Shown in pieces: positions 25,060 through 34,150 of a DNA stretch of 42,653 bases. Made by a program: the position numbers and the translations under genes. This DNA is from Zwartia sp. Lineage in GTDB: Bacteria > Pseudomonadota > Gammaproteobacteria > Burkholderiales > Burkholderiaceae_B. Location of the stretch: NCBI GenBank assembly GCA_030653405.1, contig JAURZO010000255.1, positions 1 to 42,653 of the forward strand. The letters are read 5' to 3'. The notes under the pieces were generated by a model. That model saw only the letters and a list, made by a program, of their open reading frames with translations. It was not told the origin of the DNA and made no database searches. Positions within the stretch are counted from its first letter, which is position 1; every line of letters begins with the position of its first letter.

Positions 25060-25797
25060 ATGTCTTCAGATTCTCCCGAAGCTCTTCGCCCTCGTCGTCC
25101 CCCTGTCCGTCCATCGTTCGATCCAATGACGCAGCCGTGGAGTCCCTCGGTGCTGCCCTTTGGGCCTGTCCCACAAGACTGCCTGACGCCACATGCGTTG
25201 CGAACGGTGTTGACTGGCAACATACAACGCCCACTTGATATTCCCAATGAGTCGTTGATCAGAATGCCCGGTCGGGAGGGAACACCCGTCGAGGCCGCTG
25301 TTCTGGTGCCGATCGTGCTCAGACCAGATGGGTTGACTGTGCTGTTGACGCAGCGTACTGCACATCTGAACGATCATGCGGGGCAAATCAGTTTTCCGGG
25401 TGGGCGTGTTGAGTCGACGGATGCCGATGTTCAAGAAACCGCCTTGCGTGAAACCGAAGAAGAAACAGGCTTGTCCCGTGCATTCATCGAGTGTCTGGGG
25501 GGATTGCCGCGTTACGTCACAGGTACCGGTTTTGCTGTGAGCCCTATTACCGCACTCGTACAAACAGGCTTTGAACTGAATCCTGACACTTTCGAAGTTG
25601 CCGAGGTATTTGAGGTGCCGTTATCTTTTTTAACGGACCCAGTCAATTATCGACTGCATCGCGCTGAACTCGCTGACGGACGCGTACGTCAGTATTATTC
25701 AATCCCGTGGAAGCAATATTTCATCTGGGGAGCCACTGCGGCGATGCTGTTGGGGATGTGCCAGATCCTCTCGGAAGCTGCGGCCGAGCGGTCTTAA
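25060..25797 (+). CDS. CoA-type Nudix pyrophosphatase (NudL/YeaB-like)
   Basis: A 245-residue Nudix hydrolase of the coenzyme A pyrophosphatase subfamily, which cleaves CoA or its derivatives to phosphopantetheine and 3',5'-ADP. It carries the subfamily motif LLTQRTAHLNDHAGQISFPG, which leads directly into the Nudix box with the metal-binding REtEEEtG core. The N-terminal 70 residues are Pro/Arg-rich and variable. The start is uncertain: ATG at 25060 is chosen, a TTG at 25024 or a later Met are alternatives, and none has a strong ribosome-binding site. It ends four bases from the convergent rsgA. Confidence 0.88.
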   Translation: MSSDSPEALRPRRPPVRPSFDPMTQPWSPSVLPFGPVPQDCLTPHALRTVLTGNIQRPLDIPNESLIRMPGREGTPVEAAVLVPIVLRPDGLTVLLTQRTAHLNDHAGQISFPGGRVESTDADVQETALRETEEETGLSRAFIECLGGLPRYVTGTGFAVSPITALVQTGFELNPDTFEVAEVFEVPLSFLTDPVNYRLHRAELADGRVRQYYSIPWKQYFIWGATAAMLLGMCQILSEAAAERS

Positions 25798-25801
25798 AAA
25801 G

Positions 25802-26701
25802 TTAAAAGCTTTCGTGATCGTCTTTCGCCTGCACCAGTCTGACGTACAAAGCATGTCTGGCAGGATGAATCTCCTGGCGCGCTAAGGCGGCCAAGATACC
25901 GCATCCAGGTTCGTGTTGATGCGTACAGTTGTAGAAGCGGCAGTGCTCCCTGTGTTCGCTAAACTCCGGAAAACCGCGTTCGATTTCTTCTCGGCTCAGA
26001 TGGAGTAAGCCAAAGCCCTGAAAACCCGGAGAGTCTATCAGGTCGCCGCCCCCCTCAGGCAAGTGATAAAGCCGTGTACTGGTGGTGGTGTGACGTCCCG
26101 CGCCTAAGGCCACCGAGTGTTCTCGAGTCGCGGCCTGCGCGAGGGGGGCAAGCGTGTTGAGGAGCGTCGACTTGCCCATGGCGCTCTGGCCAAGTAGAAG
26201 CGAGGTTTTATCTTTGAGCAGTGGCAAGACGTTTTCGCGGACGCTGGCTGGATCACGCGCACAAATCTCAATAATCGGTACACCCAGGGAGCGAAACGGG
26301 GCCAGCCTCTCTTGGGCGACTGGCATGCCTGCGGTCAGGTCAACTTTATTTAGTAAGATCACAGGATCGATCCCTGCAGACCAAGCTCCGGCAAGAGAGC
26401 GTCCTAGCAAATCGTCTGAAAAGGGCGGTTCGACTGCAATCACAATCAGCAGTTGATCGACGTTTGCAGCGAACTGTTTACTGCGCGACTCATCGGAGCG
26501 AAAAAGGAGATTTTTGCGATCTAAGATGGCTTCTAAAGCGCCTTCGTCCTGTCCTTGACGCGAGATGCTGACATAGTCTCCAACCGCGGCATCATTCTTT
26601 TTCCCTCTGGGAAAACATTTGATCAGCACGCCTCCTTCTATTTCGACACTGTAGTGCCTGCCGTGTGCTGCGATCACCCGTCCTTGCAGGCGATCTGTCA
26701 T
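25802..26701 (-). CDS. rsgA: Ribosome small-subunit-dependent GTPase A
   Basis: RsgA is a circularly permuted GTPase that helps late maturation of the 30S subunit. The 299-residue protein has an N-terminal OB domain. GTPase motifs appear in permuted order: NKVD at 118-121, then the P-loop GQSAMGKST at 171-179, then DSPG at 223-226. A C-terminal zinc knuckle follows (Cys254, Cys259, His261, Cys267). The ATG overlaps the stop of the M48 protease gene by four bases. Confidence 0.97.
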   Translation of the reverse strand: MTDRLQGRVIAAHGRHYSVEIEGGVLIKCFPRGKKNDAAVGDYVSISRQGQDEGALEAILDRKNLLFRSDESRSKQFAANVDQLLIVIAVEPPFSDDLLGRSLAGAWSAGIDPVILLNKVDLTAGMPVAQERLAPFRSLGVPIIEICARDPASVRENVLPLLKDKTSLLLGQSAMGKSTLLNTLAPLAQAATREHSVALGAGRHTTTSTRLYHLPEGGGDLIDSPGFQGFGLLHLSREEIERGFPEFSEHREHCRFYNCTHQHEPGCGILAALARQEIHPARHALYVRLVQAKDDHESF

Positions 26702-27942
26702 GACGCAAGCAACTGACGAATCCTGACTGCGACGGGCGGGTGGCTATCATAGAATGCTGAGTGAATAGGATCGGGTGTCAACGTTGAGGCATTGTCATCG
26801 ACAAGCTTGACGAGTGCCGAGACCAGCTGATCGGCGGAGCTTTGATCACTCGCGAATCGATCCGCCTCGAACTCATCTTTGCGTGAAAACCAGCTGAATA
26901 ATGGTGTCAGGCCAAAGGTAAAGACGGGCACCACCATGAAAAATAAAATCAACGCCATCGCGTCATTACGACCACCTAACTGGGGGATGACCCCCAAATC
27001 CGTATAGAACCAGACTTGTTGTGCCAGCCAGCCAAGGATCGCGAAAAAGATCAGTGCCCCGGCAAAGCTCATCGCTAAACGCTTGAAAATATGGTTGTGC
27101 TTGAAATGGCCAAGTTCATGCGCCAGCACAGCAATAATTTCGTCAGCACTCAGCCGTGCCAACAGCGTATCAAAAAACACAATCCGACGGGCACGTCCAA
27201 AGCCGGTGAAATAAGCATTGCCGTGCGCTGATCGCTTGGAGCCGTCCATCACAAACAGACCATTGAGCGAAAAGCCGCAACGCTGGGCGAGTTCCTGAAT
27301 TTGTTGCGCGAGTGCCTGGTCTTCCAGCGGCGTGAATTTATTGAAAAGCGGCGCGATCCAGGTCGGAAAAATAAACAGCACCAAAAGATTAAAGACGGAC
27401 CATAAGCCCCAGGCCCACAGCCACCAGAACGTGCCGGCTTCGGCCATCAGCCACAAGACAGCCGCGAGCAGAGGGAGTCCCAATACGGCACCGATCAGAA
27501 TGCCCTTGAGCGTATCACTCACGAACAGTTTTGGTGTCATTCTGTTAAAGCCGAACTGTGCTTCGAGTTTGAATTGACGATAAACAGAAAAGGGCAGTCC
27601 GAGCGCACCAAGCAAAGAAATCACCGCGACAATCAGAAGCACTTGGCGCAGCAAGTCATGTGTGGTGAGTGTGCTGACCCACAAATCGATCTGTTGCAAT
27701 CCACCGAGAAGCGTCAAACCGATCAGTACAAAAGCATCGAATACGAGCTCAATCATACCTAAGCGGACCTTGGCGGCGGTGTAGTCGGCCGCCCGTTGGT
27801 GGCTGACCAACCCAATGCGGGAGGCAAACTCTGGAGGCACAGTGGCGCGATTGCGCACGACGTGCCGTAATTGGCGGCTGGCCAGCCAAAGTCTGACACC
27901 GATCGTCGCGAGGAGAAAGGCAATAAACAGAATGGTGAGCAT
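26698..27942 (-). CDS. M48-family membrane metalloprotease (Ste24-like)
   Basis: A 414-residue zinc metalloprotease with several membrane helices and the active-site motif HELGH at residues 275-279. A second-site EFEAD motif near 357-361 supplies the third zinc ligand. The architecture is that of CAAX protease 1/Ste24, including an N-terminal region with helices at about 2-22, 65-85 and 100-122. In bacteria these enzymes are linked to turnover of membrane proteins, and no substrate is evident here. It is cotranscribed with rsgA (four-base overlap) and divergent from orn. Confidence 0.93.
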   Translation of the reverse strand: MLTILFIAFLLATIGVRLWLASRQLRHVVRNRATVPPEFASRIGLVSHQRAADYTAAKVRLGMIELVFDAFVLIGLTLLGGLQQIDLWVSTLTTHDLLRQVLLIVAVISLLGALGLPFSVYRQFKLEAQFGFNRMTPKLFVSDTLKGILIGAVLGLPLLAAVLWLMAEAGTFWWLWAWGLWSVFNLLVLFIFPTWIAPLFNKFTPLEDQALAQQIQELAQRCGFSLNGLFVMDGSKRSAHGNAYFTGFGRARRIVFFDTLLARLSADEIIAVLAHELGHFKHNHIFKRLAMSFAGALIFFAILGWLAQQVWFYTDLGVIPQLGGRNDAMALILFFMVVPVFTFGLTPLFSWFSRKDEFEADRFASDQSSADQLVSALVKLVDDNASTLTPDPIHSAFYDSHPPVAVRIRQLLAS

Positions 27943-28001
27943 GGGTCCGATGGGCCTTATGACAGCTTATGAGAAAATCGTGTTTTAACTGGATTGATTA
28001 T

Positions 28002-28595
28002 ATGGCCAACACCCCCTCTCAGGCAGCAAGTGCCCCTGCTGGAAAAGTAGTTCCTAACGAGTTTCGTCTAGTTTGGTTGGATATGGAGATGACGGGCCTG
28101 GATCCAGAAAAAGAACGCATCATCGAGGTGGCCGTCGTTGTGACAGAGCCAGATTTGACCGTTGTCGCCGAGGGGCCGGTTTTGGTCATTCATCAGCCTG
28201 ATAGCTTGCTCGATGCCATGGACAGCTGGAATCGCTCCACTCATGGTAAAAGCGGCCTGACCGACAAGGTCAAGGCCTCGACACGCACAGAGTCCAGTGC
28301 AGAGGATGAGCTGGTTGCCTTTCTCTCCCAGTACGTGCAGGCAGGCAAGTCGCCACTTTGCGGGAATACTGTCAGCCAAGACCGTCGATTTATGTTCAAG
28401 TACATGCCCAAGCTCGAGCAGTTTTTTCACTACAGAACGATTGACGTCAGTACTCTCAAAGAACTTGCCCGTCGCTGGAGGCCAGAGCTGCTAAAAGGTT
28501 TTGAAAAGCGAAGCAAGCACGAAGCCTTAGCCGATATTTACGAGTCGATTGATGAGTTGAAGTATTACCGTGAACACTTCATCAAATTAGGGTGA
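28002..28595 (+). CDS. orn: Oligoribonuclease
   Basis: Orn degrades two- to five-nucleotide RNAs, including pGpG from cyclic di-GMP breakdown, to mononucleotides. The 197-residue protein is a DEDDh exonuclease: WLDMEMTGL (Asp27, Glu29), then NTVSQDRRF and finally KRSKHEALADI. The ATG at 28002 is preferred because the family N-terminus begins a few residues before RLVWLDMEMTG; an ATG at 27969 would add 11 residues. It is divergent from the M48 gene across a 59-base gap and converges on the MATE gene. Confidence 0.96.
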   Translation: MANTPSQAASAPAGKVVPNEFRLVWLDMEMTGLDPEKERIIEVAVVVTEPDLTVVAEGPVLVIHQPDSLLDAMDSWNRSTHGKSGLTDKVKASTRTESSAEDELVAFLSQYVQAGKSPLCGNTVSQDRRFMFKYMPKLEQFFHYRTIDVSTLKELARRWRPELLKGFEKRSKHEALADIYESIDELKYYREHFIKLG

Positions 28596-28620
28596 TACTT
28601 TTTCAAACACGGCTGGTCGG

Positions 28621-30015
28621 CTAGCGGATTTTGACGATGTGCCGGTACCAGCCATGTAGCAGCATGGCGGAGATTGCGAGCCCGATCGTGGCCATCAGCC
28701 ACATACTGCCCGCGCCGACTGGCGAACCGGCCAGAAGCTGATTGCGCAGTGGCTCGATCAGTCCCTTGCCAGGACCAAAACCTAACCACCATCCTCCAAG
28801 CAGACCGACCACCATTAAGGCAAAAAACTGCAAAATGAGCGGCACGACCGCGATTTTGTGCGCACGTAGCAGGTAACTGTTGATGCATTGCATGGCATCG
28901 ACAATATGAAAGAAAGGCAAGAGCGCCAGCAGTGACAGCGCGATCGCGGCCACTGCGGGATCGCTAGTGTAGGTCGCAACAATCAAGTCGCGACCAAAAT
29001 AGAGACCGCACGCAGTAATAAGCGCTCCGCCCAAGCCAATTACTAAGCCCATCATGCTGGTGCGGTGCGCTTGCTGTAGCTGACCCGCTCCGATGGATTG
29101 TGCCGCGAGCGCTGCGGTGGCCACACCAATGGCCATCGGCATCATGTAGGCAAGGGCTGCGAGATTAGAGGTGATCTGATGGCCACCAATGACCGCTGTG
29201 CCTTCTTGAGCGACAAGTAGGGCCATAAACGTAAAGGCGCTCACTTCGACAAGGTAGGAGCCGCCCATCGGGATACCGAGCCTCAGAATACTCCAGAGCT
29301 CGCCTAGCTGTGGCCGCCCCAGCTTTAAATGAAACTGTTTGTAGAACGGTGTGCGCGTGACGATCCACAAACCGACAGCAAGGTTGATCCAAAAAACGAT
29401 GGCCGACGAGATGCCTGCACCCGTTGCGCCAAGCTCGGGCAAGCCCCAGTTTCCAAAAATCAGTAACCAGTTGAAAAATACTTTGAGTGCGATGCCGACT
29501 AAGTTGATCATCATGACCAGTTTTGGACGCGACACTGCATTGGCGAGCGCATAGACCGTGCGAAACATCAGCGCCGCAGGTAAGGCGAACGTCAATGCAA
29601 GCAGATAGCTTTTAACGTTGGAGCGAACCTGTGGATCGATGTCGCCTGAGAAGCTCAGCCAGACATCCGGAAAGAGCATCACCGCACCACCGACGACAGA
29701 CAGTAGGATGGAGACCCAAATGCCTTGTCCCCATGCTCGACCGACCTGTTCAAGTTTGCCTGCGCCAACGAATTGCGCCTGAATAGGGATAAGCGCGTGC
29801 ATGACGCCCATCAAGCCCACAAACACGGTGATGTAAATGGAGATGGACAATGCCATGGTTGCCAGCTCAATCGGACCCGCATGTCCCGTCATTGCGGTAT
29901 CCAGGACACCAAACGCCATGCTGGCCCACTGACTGATCAGAATCGGCCATGCCTGTTTAAAAATCGCCCGAAGCGTCGCAGGAAAAGAGCGTGCGGAAGT
30001 GTCAACGATACTCAT
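28621..30015 (-). CDS. MATE-family efflux transporter (NorM-like)
   Basis: A 464-residue membrane protein with about twelve helices in the two-lobed MATE arrangement (AWPILISQWASMAFGVLDTA in the first lobe, LGIPMGGSYLVEVSAFTFMA opening the second). Members exchange Na+ or H+ for cationic drugs or metabolites. Its start overlaps the end of the upstream membrane glycosyltransferase gene by four bases, so the two are cotranscribed. Substrate unknown. Confidence 0.92.
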   Translation of the reverse strand: MSIVDTSARSFPATLRAIFKQAWPILISQWASMAFGVLDTAMTGHAGPIELATMALSISIYITVFVGLMGVMHALIPIQAQFVGAGKLEQVGRAWGQGIWVSILLSVVGGAVMLFPDVWLSFSGDIDPQVRSNVKSYLLALTFALPAALMFRTVYALANAVSRPKLVMMINLVGIALKVFFNWLLIFGNWGLPELGATGAGISSAIVFWINLAVGLWIVTRTPFYKQFHLKLGRPQLGELWSILRLGIPMGGSYLVEVSAFTFMALLVAQEGTAVIGGHQITSNLAALAYMMPMAIGVATAALAAQSIGAGQLQQAHRTSMMGLVIGLGGALITACGLYFGRDLIVATYTSDPAVAAIALSLLALLPFFHIVDAMQCINSYLLRAHKIAVVPLILQFFALMVVGLLGGWWLGFGPGKGLIEPLRNQLLAGSPVGAGSMWLMATIGLAISAMLLHGWYRHIVKIR

Positions 30016-31751
30016 CGCTCGGGGATGCGTAAAATTCTATAGCGATCAAATCGATCCGCACCACGAGATCCTTGCCAAAGTACGTCAGCATGATCGCTAA
30101 AGCCGGCTTCACCATTTTCGAGCTTTTTCTGCGTGGTCTGTTGCAGTAAAAATGGACAATTCTGGTCGTAAACAATCTCGATATGATCAAAGACATAAAG
30201 CGAGGCGCGGGGTCCGAGGGTCAAGGCCTGTGATCTGAGGCAGGCGAGTTCACCGGGCGTCTCCGAGAGCTGCTCTAGTGTTTTTCTGATTTCTGCAGAC
30301 ATGGGGCGATAGCTTCGCACATAGTCTACTGCAGGCATCCAGAGTAATACGAGCAACAGCCAGGTGATGGTCAGTCCACCAGCCGCCAATAAAGAGCCTC
30401 TCCACAGCGCGTTAGGATTCATCCGCACACGCCAGACAATCATCGCGATCCAGCTGAGGGTGCAAAACACGGCAATTGCCACGGACCCCCAGGCGATGTG
30501 CGGCTCGAAGCCCGCGGTTTGCCGGGCAATATTGAGGGAAATTTGTTTGGGGACCTCGAAATGCAAGGCAAACCAGCCTATCCAGACGCAGGCCACGGTC
30601 ACTGAAAAACACATCAGTGCGAACCAGTCGAGCGTGTTGATGACGCCACGTCGCATCGTTGGGATAGCAAAAGCCGATAAGACCGCAAGCGGGCTAATGA
30701 GCAAGACATAATCCGCTTCGCCTGATTGTGGCGAAACAAACAGAGTCAGCAAGGCGCCCAAGGCCACGGCCATTGGCAGGCAAATATGCGGTGCCGTGAT
30801 CCAGCGACGCCATTGCCATATGGCAAGCAGAGCCAACGGCCAAGTCGGCCACAAAAACCATGGTAAATCCCGCAGTGGACGGATCGCGCTTTCATATTCG
30901 GGCAGGCCAAAACTGAGTTGATTCCAGTGCAGCCAAGCGGTCATCCAGTCCGGATAAGCGAGCTGAGTTGGAATCCACCAGCAAGCGATCAGTGCGGCTG
31001 AGATGAGGCTTGCGCCCACTGCATAATAGCGAGAAGACCAGAGGACTGAGCGTGGCTGAAATGCGATGGGCAGAGCGATGAGCAGGGGCAGGACTCCGGG
31101 TCCCGCGCGCGTGAAAAACGCACCTGAAAGGGCCAAGGCCAGCATGATCATTCCCATCTTGGGCTTGTCGATCATGCGTGCGAGTGCGTAAAACCCAAGC
31201 GCGTGAAAGGCGAGGTTGGCAGGCACGACTGACGTTTCATGAAACCGTAACAGTACGCCGCCAGTCGCCAGCAGCAGGAGCGTCGCGACATCGGCCAGGA
31301 GTCGGCCGTAATCTTTGACCGAAGGCTCTCCGCCAAACGGCAAGGCGAGGGGTTGTGCTTCCGTCCTTCGGCCGAGCAAGTAGGTGCCGTACCAGACAGA
31401 GCCCAGTGTGATCCCAAACCAAAGCATATTGACAAGGCGGGACGCTTCGATGTCTCCGATCAGAGGACCAAATACATAGATCAGCAGAGCGCCGAGCCAC
31501 ATGACGAGTGGACCATCTTCGGTCAGCTTTAAGTCACCGAGGTGCGGAATGAGCCATTCGGTGCCATGAGACTGGAGAGCGGATAACATCGTCGCCAGAC
31601 TGAGAACGTCATCAGTTTTCCAGGGATCTCTTCCAAAAAGACCCGCAGACACGTAGGCGATCGCCAGCACCAACAGCACGAGGCGAGGCAGTTTGACAGA
31701 CGCATTGGCAGTTAATCGTGCCGGGGTGGATTGGTTAGCAGCGGGCAACAC
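30012..31751 (-). CDS. GT-C membrane glycosyltransferase, ArnT-like
   Basis: A 579-residue protein with about twelve membrane helices and the plan of family 39/83 glycosyltransferases (protein mannosyltransferase or ArnT). After the first helix the segment GRDPWKTDD (Asp47/Asp48) corresponds to the acidic catalytic motif of this superfamily. The last 90 residues are soluble and probably periplasmic. Such enzymes move sugars from polyprenyl phosphate to lipid A or proteins. No arn operon is present, so donor and acceptor are unknown. It starts with GTG and overlaps the MATE gene. Confidence 0.82.
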   Translation of the reverse strand: MLPAANQSTPARLTANASVKLPRLVLLVLAIAYVSAGLFGRDPWKTDDVLSLATMLSALQSHGTEWLIPHLGDLKLTEDGPLVMWLGALLIYVFGPLIGDIEASRLVNMLWFGITLGSVWYGTYLLGRRTEAQPLALPFGGEPSVKDYGRLLADVATLLLLATGGVLLRFHETSVVPANLAFHALGFYALARMIDKPKMGMIMLALALSGAFFTRAGPGVLPLLIALPIAFQPRSVLWSSRYYAVGASLISAALIACWWIPTQLAYPDWMTAWLHWNQLSFGLPEYESAIRPLRDLPWFLWPTWPLALLAIWQWRRWITAPHICLPMAVALGALLTLFVSPQSGEADYVLLISPLAVLSAFAIPTMRRGVINTLDWFALMCFSVTVACVWIGWFALHFEVPKQISLNIARQTAGFEPHIAWGSVAIAVFCTLSWIAMIVWRVRMNPNALWRGSLLAAGGLTITWLLLVLLWMPAVDYVRSYRPMSAEIRKTLEQLSETPGELACLRSQALTLGPRASLYVFDHIEIVYDQNCPFLLQQTTQKKLENGEAGFSDHADVLWQGSRGADRFDRYRILRIPER

Positions 31752-31797
31752 GCTCAGACTCGAACTTTCGCGATGATGTGGCGATCAAGACATTACC

Positions 31798-31830
31798 AAA
31801 AAAAAAGCAGCCTCGTAGGCCGCCTTTTTT
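31798..31830 (-). terminator. Terminator after rpmE2
   Basis: Read on the reverse strand, GCGGCC-TACGA-GGCTGC (six pairs, one G-U) is flanked by an A run before and nine T after. It ends the rpmE2 transcript; the flanking A/T runs could also let it work in the other direction. Confidence 0.85.
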
Positions 31831-31856
31831 GCGAATGCTAATCGGGTTAAACCGGA

Positions 31857-32123
31857 TCAGGCAGACGCCTTTTTGGTGCCTGACGTACGTGCAAAACGTG
31901 CGCGGAACTTCTCGACACGCCCGGTTTCAACGATACGCGTCTGGGCGCCCGTATAGAAAGGGTGAGATTCTGAGGTCACATCGCATTTAAACAATGGGTA
32001 GGTTTTACCATCCATTTCAATCGTTTCGCGGCTATTCAGTGTCGAACGCGTAATGAATTTATTGCCTGTTTGCAGGTCAACGAACACGACATCGCGGTAA
32101 TTTGGGTGAATCTCGGCTTTCAT
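31857..32123 (-). CDS. rpmE2: 50S ribosomal protein L31, type B
   Basis: An 88-residue L31 of the zinc-free type: MKAEIHPNYRDVVFVDLQTG at the start, TRSTLNSRETI and HPFYTGAQTRIVETGRVEKF later, and no CxxC zinc ligands. In many bacteria the zinc-free form replaces the zinc form when zinc is scarce under Zur control. I see no clear Zur box in the 150-base upstream region, so this may be the sole, constitutive L31. AAAGGA lies upstream of the ATG. A TTGACT hexamer on the reverse strand (complement of 32180-32190) may be its -35 element. Confidence 0.96.
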   Translation of the reverse strand: MKAEIHPNYRDVVFVDLQTGNKFITRSTLNSRETIEMDGKTYPLFKCDVTSESHPFYTGAQTRIVETGRVEKFRARFARTSGTKKASA

Positions 32124-32273
32124 CTTACGTCCTTTCGGTTGGGCGGGTCGCCAGCCATATCAATATGACCACGTATCCTGAGTCAAGCTAGCAATCATAC
32201 AGGGATCGTTGAAGTTTCGCAATGCGGCAATGCTATTCTGTGGGGGGTTGGTAAAAAAAGGTGTTTTCTAACA

Positions 32274-33047
32274 ATGGTTTGGAACAAAAACGCTGCTGCG
32301 CAGCACGAAATCCCAACAATTTCCGAGGGTGGCGGTATCCGCTATCTGCATTTCGGTACCGAGTGGGTGCAGGGGGCGATGTGGGTGGCCAAACCGACAC
32401 ATTTGGTACTCGAATACACGGCTCAGATGATGGCGTGGCTGCTATTTCTCGAGCCACCACGTCACCAGTCGATTGGTTTGCTTGGGCTCGGTGCCGGCTC
32501 TCTGGCTAGGTTTTGTTTAAAACACACCAAGAGTCGACTTCGAGTCATAGAGTGGAATCCGCTTGTGACCTCGGCGTGTGAGCTGTATTTCAAATTGCCG
32601 CGCCCCGAAAGAATGCTCATAGAGCACCTCGACGCGGGTGCCTGGGTCGCTGACCCCAGCCACCGCGAATCGTGTTCGATTTTGATGGTTGATTTGTACG
32701 ATGGAGAGGCTGCGGGCCCCGTGCGGGACTCGCTTGAGTTTTATCAAGATTGTCATCGAGTATTGGGCGAAGTCGGCATGATGAGCATCAATCTGTTCGG
32801 CGCACATGCGAGTTTTGAAAAAAATATCAAACGCATTAGTCAGGCCTTTGACGGGCGGCTCCTGAGCTTGCCTCAGATCGATGCAGGCAATCAGGTTGTG
32901 CTGGCTTTCAAGGGACCCACCTTGGAGGTGTCAATCGAGAGGTTATTATCGCGCGCCGAGGCTGTCGAATCTCAGTACGGTTTGCCCGCTAAGAGGTGGG
33001 TACGTTCTATGAGTGGTCGAATGACTGATGGGCAATTGACGATTTGA
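32274..33047 (+). CDS. Spermidine-synthase-like methyltransferase-fold protein
   Basis: A 257-residue protein with a Rossmann fold related to spermidine synthase. The nucleotide-binding GLLGLGAGSLARF is near residue 68, followed by VIEWNP (acidic residue at the ribose position) and MVDLYDGE near 140, where synthases have their catalytic Asp. The polyamine-binding N-terminal domain is short (about 60 residues). These proteins are common in betaproteobacteria and are usually annotated as spermidine synthase, but aminopropyl transfer is not shown by the sequence. A TrpX-like binding protein follows 17 bases later, so the two may be cotranscribed. Confidence 0.8.
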   Translation: MVWNKNAAAQHEIPTISEGGGIRYLHFGTEWVQGAMWVAKPTHLVLEYTAQMMAWLLFLEPPRHQSIGLLGLGAGSLARFCLKHTKSRLRVIEWNPLVTSACELYFKLPRPERMLIEHLDAGAWVADPSHRESCSILMVDLYDGEAAGPVRDSLEFYQDCHRVLGEVGMMSINLFGAHASFEKNIKRISQAFDGRLLSLPQIDAGNQVVLAFKGPTLEVSIERLLSRAEAVESQYGLPAKRWVRSMSGRMTDGQLTI

Positions 33048-33064
33048 CGGGTGTGACACTTTTG

Positions 33065-34030
33065 ATGACAACAAAAATAGCGGTTCTATGGCTGTTTGCA
33101 ATTGTGCTCTTGTTTGCGAGTGCGGGGACACGCGCGCAAACGAAGTCTGTGACTATTTTCGCGTACCAGCAGGACGAAACTACGCAAGAGGCGGTCGAAA
33201 GCGTTCGCGAGGCGCTCAGGACTGCCGGCTTTCGCGAGGGGCGCAACCTAAAGTTGACGGTTGCAGATGCCAACGGCATCCCTGAACGAGCGACGAACTT
33301 GGCGCTTGAGCTTGTGCGCGGGCGGCCAGACGTCTTCGTCGCACTGACCTTGCCTGCCGCTCAGGCGTTGTTGACGCATACGACGCGTATTCCAGTCGTA
33401 TTTATGGACATCATGGATCCCGTCGCCAGTGGTCTGGTGGCTAACCCTGGTCCCTCTGGCACAAACGTGACGGGCGTTTTGGATACACTGCCCCTCCAAA
33501 AAAGAATCTCTTTGATCAAACAAGTCTCTGGGAAAGCTCGACGTATCGGTGTTCTGTATAACCCGAATGACGCGAGCTCTGTCTCACAGGTTCGGGAATT
33601 TCAGGAGCAACTGAGTGCGGCTGGCATGATTGCGATCGAAGTGACGGTCACAAGATCCAGTGAAGTGGGTTCTGCAGCACGCAGTTTGATTGAAAAAGTC
33701 GATGCATTTCAGACCTTTACAGATGTGACCGTCTCTCAATCCTATGGCGCCCTTGCACAGGTTGCAAACGAAGCCAAGCTTCCTCTCTTTGGTTGGGATG
33801 TTAAAGATGTACGGGCAGGTGCGGTTGCCTCGCTTGATTTGACGGATCGAGACATGGGCCTTGCTGCAGGACGTCTCGCGGTCAGAATCCTGAAAGGCAC
33901 GAACCCCGGGACCATCGCACCTGAGTTAATCGCCAACATCCCGGTGTATGTCAATTTGCAAGCCGCTTCTAAGCAGTCTGTCGAATTGAATGCTGCGCTA
34001 TCAAAAACTGCGCAGGTGCTTGTCAAATAA
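33065..34030 (+). CDS. ABC-transporter substrate-binding protein, TrpX family
   Basis: A 321-residue periplasmic protein with a Sec signal (helix about residues 4-22, likely cut after TRA). It has the two-lobed fold of the TrpX/YtgA-type family (ABC_sub_bind), with LPAAQALLTHTTRIPVVFM, SGTNVTGV and RIGVLYNPNDASS as familiar segments. Members bind tryptophan, other amino acids or unknown ligands. The usual permease and ATPase genes do not follow; pdxJ does, after 120 bases. It is therefore an orphan binding protein. The ATG at 33065 is preferred over a TTG at 33044. Confidence 0.87.
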   Translation: MTTKIAVLWLFAIVLLFASAGTRAQTKSVTIFAYQQDETTQEAVESVREALRTAGFREGRNLKLTVADANGIPERATNLALELVRGRPDVFVALTLPAAQALLTHTTRIPVVFMDIMDPVASGLVANPGPSGTNVTGVLDTLPLQKRISLIKQVSGKARRIGVLYNPNDASSVSQVREFQEQLSAAGMIAIEVTVTRSSEVGSAARSLIEKVDAFQTFTDVTVSQSYGALAQVANEAKLPLFGWDVKDVRAGAVASLDLTDRDMGLAAGRLAVRILKGTNPGTIAPELIANIPVYVNLQAASKQSVELNAALSKTAQVLVK

Positions 34031-34150
34031 TCAACCCTACCTTTTGAACGGTCCTCGGGCGTGTGAGCATGATAATCTGCAGGTAGAGCAGTGTCTGTCA
34101 GACGGGCAATGCGATGAAAAATCGGCCAGCAACTGAAGAGAACCCCACCC

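Noticed and set aside
32156..32167. Short palindrome CATAT-CA-ATATG upstream of rpmE2 as a Zur box
   Set aside because: It is too short and unlike the known Zur consensus.
34044..34076. TTGAAC and GATAAT as a pdxJ promoter
   Set aside because: The spacer is 21 bases, too long for a normal sigma-70 promoter; GATAAT alone is not enough.
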